NCBI GenBank assembly: GCA_903829085.1
Contig: CAIKOL010000346.1
Span: 1 to 45,220, forward strand
Direction of reading: 5' to 3'
DNA: 45,220 bases
Origin: an uncultured Anaerolineales bacterium
GTDB taxonomy: Bacteria; Chloroflexota; Anaerolineae; Anaerolineales; Villigracilaceae
The translations under genes were made by a program, and so were the position numbers. Shown here in pieces: positions 19,434 to 28,445 of the stretch (position 1 is its first letter; each line of letters starts with the position of its first letter). The notes under the pieces were generated by a model. It did not search any database. It worked only from the letters and a program-made list of their open reading frames with translations, and was not told the DNA's origin.

Positions 19434-22400
19434 CTAGGGTTTAATATGTCTTAATGCTCGTTCCAGTAGAGCCAGAAGTTCACTTTCATTCAGAGAACCT
19501 TTTCGGAGTAGCTTCTGGCCAAAATCTTTCAATTGTGCTTGTTGTTCGCCTGTAAGGTCTGCTCCACTGACAACGATAACTGGAATGTCATTTAATTCTG
19601 AAGTGGTACGTAACTTTTCCAGGATGGTAAAGCCATCCATATCGGGCATGAACAGGTCGAGAATAACCGCATGTGGAGGATTCTTCGAAAGAATTTCCCA
19701 ACCCTGACGCCCACCTTCCGCCAGGATTGGAGTGAATTGGCCCTGTTGAAGGATTTTTCCGTAGAGGCGCAAATCTTTGGGGTCGTCATCAATCACAAGG
19801 ACATTATGAATTTCACCCTCAGCGTTTAACTTGTTGAGGGAGTTAAGCAAATCATCCTCAAGGATTGGTTTGACCAGGTAATCAGCTGCACCTAAACTAA
19901 ACCCTTTTTCTTCTTCTTCCAGAATGCTGCAAACTAGAACTGGAATATCACGTGTGGTGGAATCTTTTTTAAGCTCTGCAAGCACAGTCCAACCATCCCG
20001 CCCTGGCATCATGATATCAAGCGTGATGGCATAAGGTTTGAGTTGGCGTGCACGCTCGACAGCTTGTAATGGATCGGTCAAGCCAACAACTTGAAAACCT
20101 TGTGGTTGGAGGTAGCGTTCATATAACGCAATGACCTGGGTATCATCGTCGATGGCAAGAATGATTTTCTCTTCAGTCGCTCCTTCGAGCCCTGCTTTAT
20201 TCTCCTTTATTTTTGGAAGAGGCAGGGTGAAATAGAAGGTGCTGCCTTTATCGATCTCACTTACAACATCGATCAACCCGCCGTGTAATTCAATCAGGCG
20301 GCGGGATATGGATAACCCGAGACCTGTCCCACCGGTCTTGCGGGTAGGCGTGGAATCAACTTGTGAGAACGGCTGGAACAGTTTTTTCTGATCAATCAGT
20401 GAGATTCCAGAGCCAGTATCAATTACTTTGACAACAACATCTGACTGTCCATCTTTTTCCGTTTCCAAACTTGCCGTCACGGTAATCGTACCTTCCTCAG
20501 TAAATTTCGCAGCATTAGAAAGCAAGTTGATCAAAACCTGGCGCAGACGCATGGCATCTGCGCGAATAATAGGGATATTAGGCGCGATATCCAGATTAAT
20601 CTTAATGGGTTTTTCTTTTACGAGCCCTGATGCAGTTGGAATTACGCTTTGGAGTAGTTCAGCAATATTGACATCATCGAAGGACAATTCCATCTTGCCT
20701 GCATCAATCTTGGAGCTGTCGAGGATGTCGTTAATTAGGCGCAGTAAATGCTGGCCTGAATTATAAATTGCTGTGAGATCCTGATCCTGGAGGTCTGTGA
20801 TGGGACCATCAATCCCTTTAAGGATGACGCGTGAGAACCCGATGATGGAATTAAGTGGTGTCCGAAGTTCATGACTCATATTTGCCAGGAATTGACTCTT
20901 GAGCCGATCCAGTTCGCGCATTTCGTTGATGGCTTGTTGTGCAAGTTCATACGAACGGGCGTTATCGATGGCAACAGCTACCTGGTCAGCCAGTGTCTGC
21001 AAAACAGCAATATCATCGGGTGCGAAAGCATCCACTTCCTTGGATTGAAGGTCAAGCGCACCAACCGTTCGTTTGCCAATGTGCAGCGGAATGGCAGCCT
21101 CCGAACGTGTGTCCGGGAGCAGAGGGTTTGGGCGGTGAATTGGATCAATTGTAGTATTGTTTACGACCAACGGAGTTCCTGTCGAAGTGACAGTACCCAC
21201 AATGGAGCGTGAACCTACTTGTAGAGCGTGTTTACGTCGCAGCATTTCTTCACCGGCAGCACCGGTTGCAGATTTCAAGACAGTATTAAAACCAGTTTCT
21301 TCTGTATTGAATATCGCCACATGATAGAAACCGAAACGTTCGCGGATGAGGCTCACAGTCCGCGAGAAGAGCGTATCCAGGTCTAGGGTTGAAGTGACCA
21401 GCCGGCCAATTTCAGAAGAAGTCGCCAGATATTCATTTTGCCGGCGAAGCGTTTCTTCAAAATTTCGGCGTTCTGTAACATCTCTGGCAACCCAGTAAAC
21501 CTGGTTTTCGTTCAGTTTGGAAATACTTGCATCAAACCAATAAGTCCTATTTTCAAGAACGAGAGGATATTCAAGTTTGTTGACTTCTCCCGTTTCAAGG
21601 GTTGCATGAATGGCGCCCAAAAATGGTTCGTGAGTTTCGGGTGGTAGAACATCGACGATTCTCTTGCCTAGCATATCGTCAGGTGGTTTGAACAATCGGG
21701 AAGGATTTGTAGGAGCAACGCGAACGTAGCGACCTTCATTATCATAAACGATAATCACATCTGTCATCGATGTGAACAGGGCGCGCAATTCAAGCTCAGA
21801 TTGTTTCCGCTCAATGGCTACGGCAACCTGGTTGGCGACAAACGCGAGCGTATCACGGTCACGATTGGTCAAGCGAACATTCTGCTGATAGGTCTGGATC
21901 GCCAGAACTCCAATTACATGTTCGCCACTGCGCAATGGAACTCCCAACCAATCAATACCAATTGTGCCGCTTCCTTCCACATCCCCATTTTTTATCATTA
22001 GTGCATATATTTCTGGGGTGGCAAGTAAGGGCTTACCGCTACGCAAGACAAAACTGGTGAGATTCTTTCCTAGGCTCGCTGGAGGCAAGGGTTCGTCGTG
22101 TTCGTCAATATAGTATGGGAAACTCATTATGTCGGTCTTGTCATCGTATGTGGCTACGTAGAAGTTATCAGCCGGCATAAGTGTTTCTATGGATTGTTGA
22201 ATACTGCGCATCAAGGTTGTTATGTCGGGCGCAACCAGCGCAGCTTCTGAAATTGTACGGATGGCTTCCTGAACGCTTTCAGCAAATTTGCGTTGTGTAA
22301 TGTCTTTATCCATACCACGGTAACCGGTTCGGTTGCCGTTTGCATCGAGAACGGGTACTGCACTGGTTGCAATATAAATAGAATGGCCGTCTTTCGCTCG

Positions 22401-25109
22401 AAGCATTTTCTCAATATCAATTGCCTGGCCACTATTTTCGATTCCTTGCAGCAGCAATTCGGTAACCCGCACGGTCTCTTTGGGGTCGGCCAATTGATCA
22501 GCTGAAAATCCCAACATTTCTTCAGGTGTGTAGCCAAGGACATCTTTGACCCGCTCGGATAAATAGGTGTATTGCCAGTCCAGGTTGGTTTCCCAGATGT
22601 AGTCTGCGCTAACTGAAACTACATCCCGGAAGCGAGATTCGGAAGAGCGGATCTGATCGAACAATCGGGCGTTTTGAATGGCAATCGATGCTTGGTTTGC
22701 AATCGCTATGAGCAATTGCTGGTCATGCTCCGTATAGGCATTTGGTTCATGGTATGCTTGAACAGCCATTACCCCAAGGATAGTGTCGCTGATCAGGAGT
22801 GGCACCCCCAGCCAGGATCTCGCAGGTTCACCGACGCTTTGCATTCCATGAGCTAATAGCCAACCTTCAACGCCATCTGTAATAAGCACTGTGTCATGAG
22901 TTCGGATGATATACCCTGTGATCCCTTGCCCTGCCGGGAGCCGCGAAATTTCCTTGTCAATTTTCGATTCAGTGACGTTAAGCTGAAAAACATTCTCGTT
23001 TCTTTCGGCATCGAATAGGGCAATATAAAAGTTTGTCGTATCAATCAAGCGGGAAACTCCGCTATAAACTTCAGCCAATACCTGGTTGAGATCAATATGG
23101 GATGCCAACGCTCTGCCAAGATCGTTAAGCGCAGCCGTTTCCTCGGCGCGTATCTGTGTTTGCTGGAATAGATTGGCGTTTTCAATTGCAAACCCAATTT
23201 GACGACCAATCGTGCGTGTCAGTTCGATTATGTGCTCCGGGAAAGGTCTGGGGGTTTGATTAAAAGTACACAGGGTGCCCAACACCCGCCCGCGGGCTTC
23301 CAGAGGCACCCCGAGGTAGGCTTGAAGGCCATTCGACAACATCGCATCGACGTCTATCGGGGCACCTCGGTTTAAATCTTCAATTGCTAAATAGTTCTTT
23401 GATAAATAGACTTCCTCACAAAGTGTTCCACCCAATCCGGATTTTTCTGCGAACTTCCTTAATGAATCTGGTAATCCCCGGATACTGGCAAGTTCCAGTC
23501 TCTGACTATCCTGGTTAAACATACTAATAAGACCACCCCCCTGACCTAACAATACCAGCACCTGAGCCAGGACTTCATCCAGAATATTCTGCAAATCCAG
23601 TGTGCGGCTTGCAGAACTGATAATTTGATTTAAAGCTCCCAATTCTTCATTGCGGGAAGTTGTCTCCACGAACAAGCGGGCATTTTGAATTGCGATGGAA
23701 GCCTGACCAGCGATGGAGGTCATCAAACTACGGGTATGGAAGTCGAAAGCAAATGGATCATCGTAACTTTCAATCCCAATTACCCCAATAGGATGATTAC
23801 CGAGAAGCATCGGTACACCCAGCCAACATTTCGATTCTGAGCCAACAATGTCAAGACCAAGAGCTTGTATTTTTTGAACCGTAAAGTCTTCGATAAGCAA
23901 GGGCTCGCCATGGCGGATGATATATTCGGTAAGTCCATTTCCTGCTTTCCTTGATGAGAAGCTGATTTGTTCTCCTTTCTCATACAGGAGGGGGAAACTG
24001 ACCATGTCATGCGCTGCATCGTATAGAGAAATGTAAAAACTTCTTGTATCCAGCAGGCGAGACGCAAATTGGTGAATATATTCGACAATACCTTTTATAT
24101 CAAGCGTTCCGGACAGGGCACGTGCCATTTCGTTCAAAACTGCCAGCTCCTGGGCGCGGTTTTCAGACTGCTGAAACAGGCGTGCGTTTTCAAGAGCAAT
24201 TGCTGCCTGGTTGCTAATGGTTCTAATTAACTCAAAGTCATGGTCTGAAAAGAGTTTGGAAGATTGGATGCTTTGAAGAACAATCGCACCAAGAGTGCGA
24301 CTTCCCAGTACCAATGGGACACCGAGCCAGCAAAGGGCGGGTTTGTCACTGCCAATTGCGACAAACTCTATTCCCAATTGTTCCATGGCAGCAGGAACAT
24401 TTTCTGGAATGAAAAGAGGTTGGTTGGAACGCAAAACGTAATCGGTAAGCCCATTTCTCAACGGGCGGGCAGGTGCGGAATCCCGAATGCCATCGTTGAT
24501 CGTAATGGGGAATGAAATGAGTTGTGTTTCCTGTTCATATTGGGCGATAAAGAAGTTTGTGGTGTCCATCAGCCGAGATGTAAACCGGTAAACCGTGTCG
24601 GCAATATTTGAAACATCCAATTGGGTAGAAAGTTCACGGCCCATTTCGTTAAGAAGTGTCAACTCCTGGGCCTGGCGCTGGGTTTGTTGGAACAAGCGGG
24701 CATTTTCCAATGCAAGTGAGAGCTGGTCCGTAACTTGCTGGATTAGCAATTGTTCTTCTTCACTCCAATGCCGTTCTGTAGATGGGTTGGCTACTTCAAT
24801 CGCGGCCCAGGACTCGGAATCGATACGAAAGGGTGTCGTAAGAATATTTAATGCCGGGCTTGAGAAACTTTGGGGGTGCGCATCTGGGGTAAGAGGCTGG
24901 GTACCCATTTCGAATTCCGAATGCTGGGAAATGGAAGGATCGCCGACGGAATGGGCCAGCTTCTGATCTGGAATGCTTCTTCTGGTTTCCGGCTTGATGT
25001 CAGACGTTACTTCTATCTTGCGTTGATCAGGAGTAGTGTCTTCGGCTTGTTTAATATCTATAAAGAGTTTGTCAAGCCGTTTCTGTATTCGTTTGCTGGA
25101 CATATTCAA
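19434..25109 (-). CDS. Giant hybrid histidine kinase: N-terminal half-GAF, about 6 GAF, 2 PAS, HisKA, HATPase_c, 2 REC
   Basis: 1891 aa; several NARLFQQ...LNEMGRELS...LDV GAF boundaries; PAS (SRFRDVVSVSADYIWETNLDWQYTYLSERVKDVLGYTPEEML); FLANMSHELRTPLNSIIGFSRVIL; GTGLGLSISRRLIELHGG; two REC (ILAIDDD...LDIMMPGRDGW; VLVIDDD...LDLFMPDMDGF). A start at Met 25103 is equally possible. Confidence 0.93.
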   Translation of the reverse strand: MNMSSKRIQKRLDKLFIDIKQAEDTTPDQRKIEVTSDIKPETRRSIPDQKLAHSVGDPSISQHSEFEMGTQPLTPDAHPQSFSSPALNILTTPFRIDSESWAAIEVANPSTERHWSEEEQLLIQQVTDQLSLALENARLFQQTQRQAQELTLLNEMGRELSTQLDVSNIADTVYRFTSRLMDTTNFFIAQYEQETQLISFPITINDGIRDSAPARPLRNGLTDYVLRSNQPLFIPENVPAAMEQLGIEFVAIGSDKPALCWLGVPLVLGSRTLGAIVLQSIQSSKLFSDHDFELIRTISNQAAIALENARLFQQSENRAQELAVLNEMARALSGTLDIKGIVEYIHQFASRLLDTRSFYISLYDAAHDMVSFPLLYEKGEQISFSSRKAGNGLTEYIIRHGEPLLIEDFTVQKIQALGLDIVGSESKCWLGVPMLLGNHPIGVIGIESYDDPFAFDFHTRSLMTSIAGQASIAIQNARLFVETTSRNEELGALNQIISSASRTLDLQNILDEVLAQVLVLLGQGGGLISMFNQDSQRLELASIRGLPDSLRKFAEKSGLGGTLCEEVYLSKNYLAIEDLNRGAPIDVDAMLSNGLQAYLGVPLEARGRVLGTLCTFNQTPRPFPEHIIELTRTIGRQIGFAIENANLFQQTQIRAEETAALNDLGRALASHIDLNQVLAEVYSGVSRLIDTTNFYIALFDAERNENVFQLNVTESKIDKEISRLPAGQGITGYIIRTHDTVLITDGVEGWLLAHGMQSVGEPARSWLGVPLLISDTILGVMAVQAYHEPNAYTEHDQQLLIAIANQASIAIQNARLFDQIRSSESRFRDVVSVSADYIWETNLDWQYTYLSERVKDVLGYTPEEMLGFSADQLADPKETVRVTELLLQGIENSGQAIDIEKMLRAKDGHSIYIATSAVPVLDANGNRTGYRGMDKDITQRKFAESVQEAIRTISEAALVAPDITTLMRSIQQSIETLMPADNFYVATYDDKTDIMSFPYYIDEHDEPLPPASLGKNLTSFVLRSGKPLLATPEIYALMIKNGDVEGSGTIGIDWLGVPLRSGEHVIGVLAIQTYQQNVRLTNRDRDTLAFVANQVAVAIERKQSELELRALFTSMTDVIIVYDNEGRYVRVAPTNPSRLFKPPDDMLGKRIVDVLPPETHEPFLGAIHATLETGEVNKLEYPLVLENRTYWFDASISKLNENQVYWVARDVTERRNFEETLRRQNEYLATSSEIGRLVTSTLDLDTLFSRTVSLIRERFGFYHVAIFNTEETGFNTVLKSATGAAGEEMLRRKHALQVGSRSIVGTVTSTGTPLVVNNTTIDPIHRPNPLLPDTRSEAAIPLHIGKRTVGALDLQSKEVDAFAPDDIAVLQTLADQVAVAIDNARSYELAQQAINEMRELDRLKSQFLANMSHELRTPLNSIIGFSRVILKGIDGPITDLQDQDLTAIYNSGQHLLRLINDILDSSKIDAGKMELSFDDVNIAELLQSVIPTASGLVKEKPIKINLDIAPNIPIIRADAMRLRQVLINLLSNAAKFTEEGTITVTASLETEKDGQSDVVVKVIDTGSGISLIDQKKLFQPFSQVDSTPTRKTGGTGLGLSISRRLIELHGGLIDVVSEIDKGSTFYFTLPLPKIKENKAGLEGATEEKIILAIDDDTQVIALYERYLQPQGFQVVGLTDPLQAVERARQLKPYAITLDIMMPGRDGWTVLAELKKDSTTRDIPVLVCSILEEEEKGFSLGAADYLVKPILEDDLLNSLNKLNAEGEIHNVLVIDDDPKDLRLYGKILQQGQFTPILAEGGRQGWEILSKNPPHAVILDLFMPDMDGFTILEKLRTTSELNDIPVIVVSGADLTGEQQAQLKDFGQKLLRKGSLNESELLALLERALRHIKP

Positions 25110-25857
25110 TCAGCTCCTCAGCCAGACTGCGATACTGTTGTGCGCCACGACTGGTGGGTTTATATTGGGTGATGGGCAGACCAAGGATCGGACTTTCGCG
25201 CAATTTTGTATCGATTTCAATGATGGTTTTAAAGATACCGACTCCGAAAGCACGGTCTAATTGATCATGAATATCGCGGTGGGTGCGGTTCCGTTGGTCT
25301 AGTAAGGTGACTAGTATACGATAAGCAAGATTAGGATTTTCATCAGCACGAACTTGGCGGATGATTGTCATCATGTCACGGAGGGCATAAGCCGAGAAAT
25401 ATTCAGCCTGGGTTGGGATGATAAGCAGATTGGCAGCGGTGATCGCGTTGATTGTAATGGCTCCCAACGATGGGGGGCAATCAATTAGGATGAATTGGTA
25501 AGGCAGAGGATTTACTGCATCAATCGCAGTTCGTAATCGGGAAGTGTAATTCAGATAAACGGGCATCATCTGTTCTGCCTGTTCAAGTCGATTGCTTGCT
25601 GGAATAATGTCAAGATTGGGAAAATTCGTCGCAAGGCATGAATCCATCACTGGGGATGTGTCCATAAGAATACTTGCGGAATTATTTGTATCCTTTCCTG
25701 GCTCAAACCCAAGAGCAAGAGTCAGGTTGGCTTGCGGGTCCAGGTCAATGAGCAGCACCTTTTGACCGGCCTCGGCGAGCGTTGCTCCCAAGTTTAACGC
25801 AGTGGTAGTCTTTGCCACCCCGCCTTTTTCATTGGATATTGCGATAGTATAGAACAT
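25072..25857 (-). CDS. ParA/Soj-family ATPase (orphan, no ParB adjacent)
   Basis: ISNEKGGVAKTTTALNLG deviant Walker A, LLIDLDPQANLTLALG, FILIDCPPSLGAITINAITAANLLIIPTQAEYFSAYAL; overlaps the start of the giant kinase by 38 nt. Confidence 0.93.
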   Translation of the reverse strand: MFYTIAISNEKGGVAKTTTALNLGATLAEAGQKVLLIDLDPQANLTLALGFEPGKDTNNSASILMDTSPVMDSCLATNFPNLDIIPASNRLEQAEQMMPVYLNYTSRLRTAIDAVNPLPYQFILIDCPPSLGAITINAITAANLLIIPTQAEYFSAYALRDMMTIIRQVRADENPNLAYRILVTLLDQRNRTHRDIHDQLDRAFGVGIFKTIIEIDTKLRESPILGLPITQYKPTSRGAQQYRSLAEELIEYVQQTNTETA

Positions 25858-25883
25858 GAGCCTCTTTTAAAATTCCAACGTGA

Positions 25884-28427
25884 TTAATTTTCGGCTTTTC
25901 GATTTTTTTTATTTGGCGTACCATGTGTTTTAATGGCTTGGTTCACTGGCAGGGTTACATAAGGCCGGATCCGAATTTCGTCTGTTCCGAGTACTTTCTT
26001 TAGTTCTTCGATCGCTGTTGTGAGCATGGTTTGTGGGTCGGTTGTGGTACGAATTTTTGAAGTGATATCAGAAACCGTGCGTTCGCGGTTGGCCTGCCGT
26101 GTGGTTTCTTCAAATAACCGCGCATTTTCAGCTGCAAGGGCCACTCGATCTGCAACAGCGTTGACCAAGTCGATTTGCTCTTGACTCCAAGAATGACCTG
26201 ACGGCAACTGTACAATGAGATTCCCAATAGTCTCGCCTCGCAACGAAATTGGGACCGAAAGAGAATTCGATGCCGATTTTTGTTTTTTGTGTTCACTTTC
26301 GGGAGTGTTCGACAACTGAAGAGGAGCCTCAATAGGTTGGGCACTTGTTCCAGAGTAACGGAATCCAATCAAATTCTGTTCGCTAGGCAAACGGCTCCAG
26401 GTCTGGTGCGAATATTGGCGAGAAAGGGCTTCAGCCTCTGCAAGTGAACGTCGTGTTGTATCAAACAAACGAGCATTATCGATAGCAAGGCTGACTTGGT
26501 CAGCAAGAATAGCAAGTACTTTTATGTCTTCGTCGGAGAAAGCGTTTGTCTGGAGGCTCTGAACATCCAGCACACCAACAGTTCGCGCACCAATCTGTAA
26601 AGGAAGCGCCATTTCAGCGCTGGTTTCAGGTAGATCGGGGTTATTGAAGTAGGCTGCATCATCTCCTACATTACGAGCAATGCGTATTGTTCCTGATGCG
26701 GCGACGCGCCCAACAATCCCTTGTTCTCCGATCATAAGGCGATGACCGCGATTTAACATTCTACGCCCTCCCTCGCTATTGGCAGCGCTAAGGATGGCAT
26801 ATTGATTGCTTTCATCATTTAGAAAAATACCAACATGGTAATAATTAAACTGCTCGCTTATTAGCGTGGTTATTCGAGGCAGGAGTTCTTCGGTTTTACG
26901 GATTGAATTGATTGCTTGTGTGATCAGTGCGACAACTTCAAGTTGGGAAGCACGCCGCTCTGCATGGCGAGATTCGGCTTCTAATTCGGAAGTTCGTTCA
27001 GCAACTCTATCTTCCAAAGATTGGATATTTTCCCTTAAGGTAGTGGTCATGACATTCAGTGTCTTAGCAAGCGTCCCGATTTCATCCTTACTTTGTACTT
27101 GTATTTTCGCATCAAGGTCACCGTTCGTGATTTCTTGTGCTGTCCTGGTTAATGCTGTTAATGGATTAGTTAATCCATTACTAATTAATAGCGTTGCAAG
27201 TATGGCAATTACCAAGATCCCCGCTACCAAGAATATACTTTGAGTTACCGTATTCCTTGTCACTTGGGCGATTTGCTCTTTAGCGAGGATGGATTCTGCA
27301 AGCATTTCACTGGAAGGAACAATGATAGCCAAGCCATAATCTACTTCAGGGATTGGCTGATAAACGATAAATCGATCTACCCCGCCGATTGATATTGTAT
27401 CCAAACCACTCTCGCCCGATGCTATTTTCGCTAGCAATATATAAAAATTCGAAGGAACATTCTTAATTGTTGACTGATAAAATAATGCACCAAGTGGAGT
27501 TGTTGAAGGCGATAAACCAAAATCCTTGTAACCTGAATCGGGCATCGCGACCAATCGTTCGTTCTTATCGATTAGAAAAGCATAGCCTGTTTCGCCAACA
27601 TGGATATTGGAAACTAAACCTGTAATCCTGTTAAGCTGAATATCCATGGCTACAACGCCAGCGAAATTTCCTCCGGAGTCGTATACGGGGGAACTGGCCG
27701 TTACAACCAATCCATGCAGAGCTGCATCGAGGTATGGGTCAGACCATACAGCTGTGCGTCCCGGATTTGATATTGGCGCAGCTTTGACGAACCACGGGCG
27801 CGTGGTCACATCGAAATCGGGCGGTACAAGTGATGCCAAGTCGACATTGGGGTAATAGAGCGTTTCACCAGATGTACCACCGAAGTACATGGCAACTGTG
27901 TCTGAATTTTTAGCAAGGATCGAAGGTACTAGGAAATCCAATTGTCTGATTGTATTTAACTCTGACACTAAACGATAGGATAAATCAATTTTGGCAGGTA
28001 TAAAAATTGAGGCCGGGTCTGTGTTTGAATTATCCCAACTTCCATTTGGTAAACGAACCAATGATTGAGTGGCATCCCAGTAATTTCCATTGCTGAAAAT
28101 CATCTCGTGGGAAAGTAAATTCTCGGTGGTGTCACCGACTGTAATAATGTTGTCTTTTATCGACGCGAAGAAATTATTAAGAACAAGTGCTTGTTCTACG
28201 CTTGTCGAGGTTAATTTCTCTTCTGCCTGCTGTTGGACGTTTGTATCCAATTGAGTGGTCAAATAGGTGCTTTCTTGCTGGGAACGAAGAAAAACATAAT
28301 ATCCTGTTCCTATAATTGCAATAAATGCAATTAATATGTTTCCCAGGATCAACTTGGTTCGGAGGGTAATCGATCCAAGTGATAGCCGTTTTGAGAAAAA
28401 CGATCTTTTGGGTAATGGAATTTTCAT
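25884..28427 (-). CDS. Membrane receptor: dCache-like sensor, TM, HAMP, GAF, degenerate GAF, C-terminal half-GAF tail; no kinase domain
   Basis: DVTTRPWFVKAAPISNPGRTAVWSDPYLDAALHGLVVTASSPVYD...GVVAMDIQL (Cache-type); LTNPLTALTRTAQEITNGDLDAKIQVQSKDEIGTLAKTLNVMT (HAMP); YYHVGIFLNDESNQYAILSAANSEGGRRMLNRGHRL (GAF). Confidence 0.88.
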   Translation of the reverse strand: MKIPLPKRSFFSKRLSLGSITLRTKLILGNILIAFIAIIGTGYYVFLRSQQESTYLTTQLDTNVQQQAEEKLTSTSVEQALVLNNFFASIKDNIITVGDTTENLLSHEMIFSNGNYWDATQSLVRLPNGSWDNSNTDPASIFIPAKIDLSYRLVSELNTIRQLDFLVPSILAKNSDTVAMYFGGTSGETLYYPNVDLASLVPPDFDVTTRPWFVKAAPISNPGRTAVWSDPYLDAALHGLVVTASSPVYDSGGNFAGVVAMDIQLNRITGLVSNIHVGETGYAFLIDKNERLVAMPDSGYKDFGLSPSTTPLGALFYQSTIKNVPSNFYILLAKIASGESGLDTISIGGVDRFIVYQPIPEVDYGLAIIVPSSEMLAESILAKEQIAQVTRNTVTQSIFLVAGILVIAILATLLISNGLTNPLTALTRTAQEITNGDLDAKIQVQSKDEIGTLAKTLNVMTTTLRENIQSLEDRVAERTSELEAESRHAERRASQLEVVALITQAINSIRKTEELLPRITTLISEQFNYYHVGIFLNDESNQYAILSAANSEGGRRMLNRGHRLMIGEQGIVGRVAASGTIRIARNVGDDAAYFNNPDLPETSAEMALPLQIGARTVGVLDVQSLQTNAFSDEDIKVLAILADQVSLAIDNARLFDTTRRSLAEAEALSRQYSHQTWSRLPSEQNLIGFRYSGTSAQPIEAPLQLSNTPESEHKKQKSASNSLSVPISLRGETIGNLIVQLPSGHSWSQEQIDLVNAVADRVALAAENARLFEETTRQANRERTVSDITSKIRTTTDPQTMLTTAIEELKKVLGTDEIRIRPYVTLPVNQAIKTHGTPNKKNRKAEN

Positions 28428-28445
28428 AGTTATTTTTTCTTTTTA

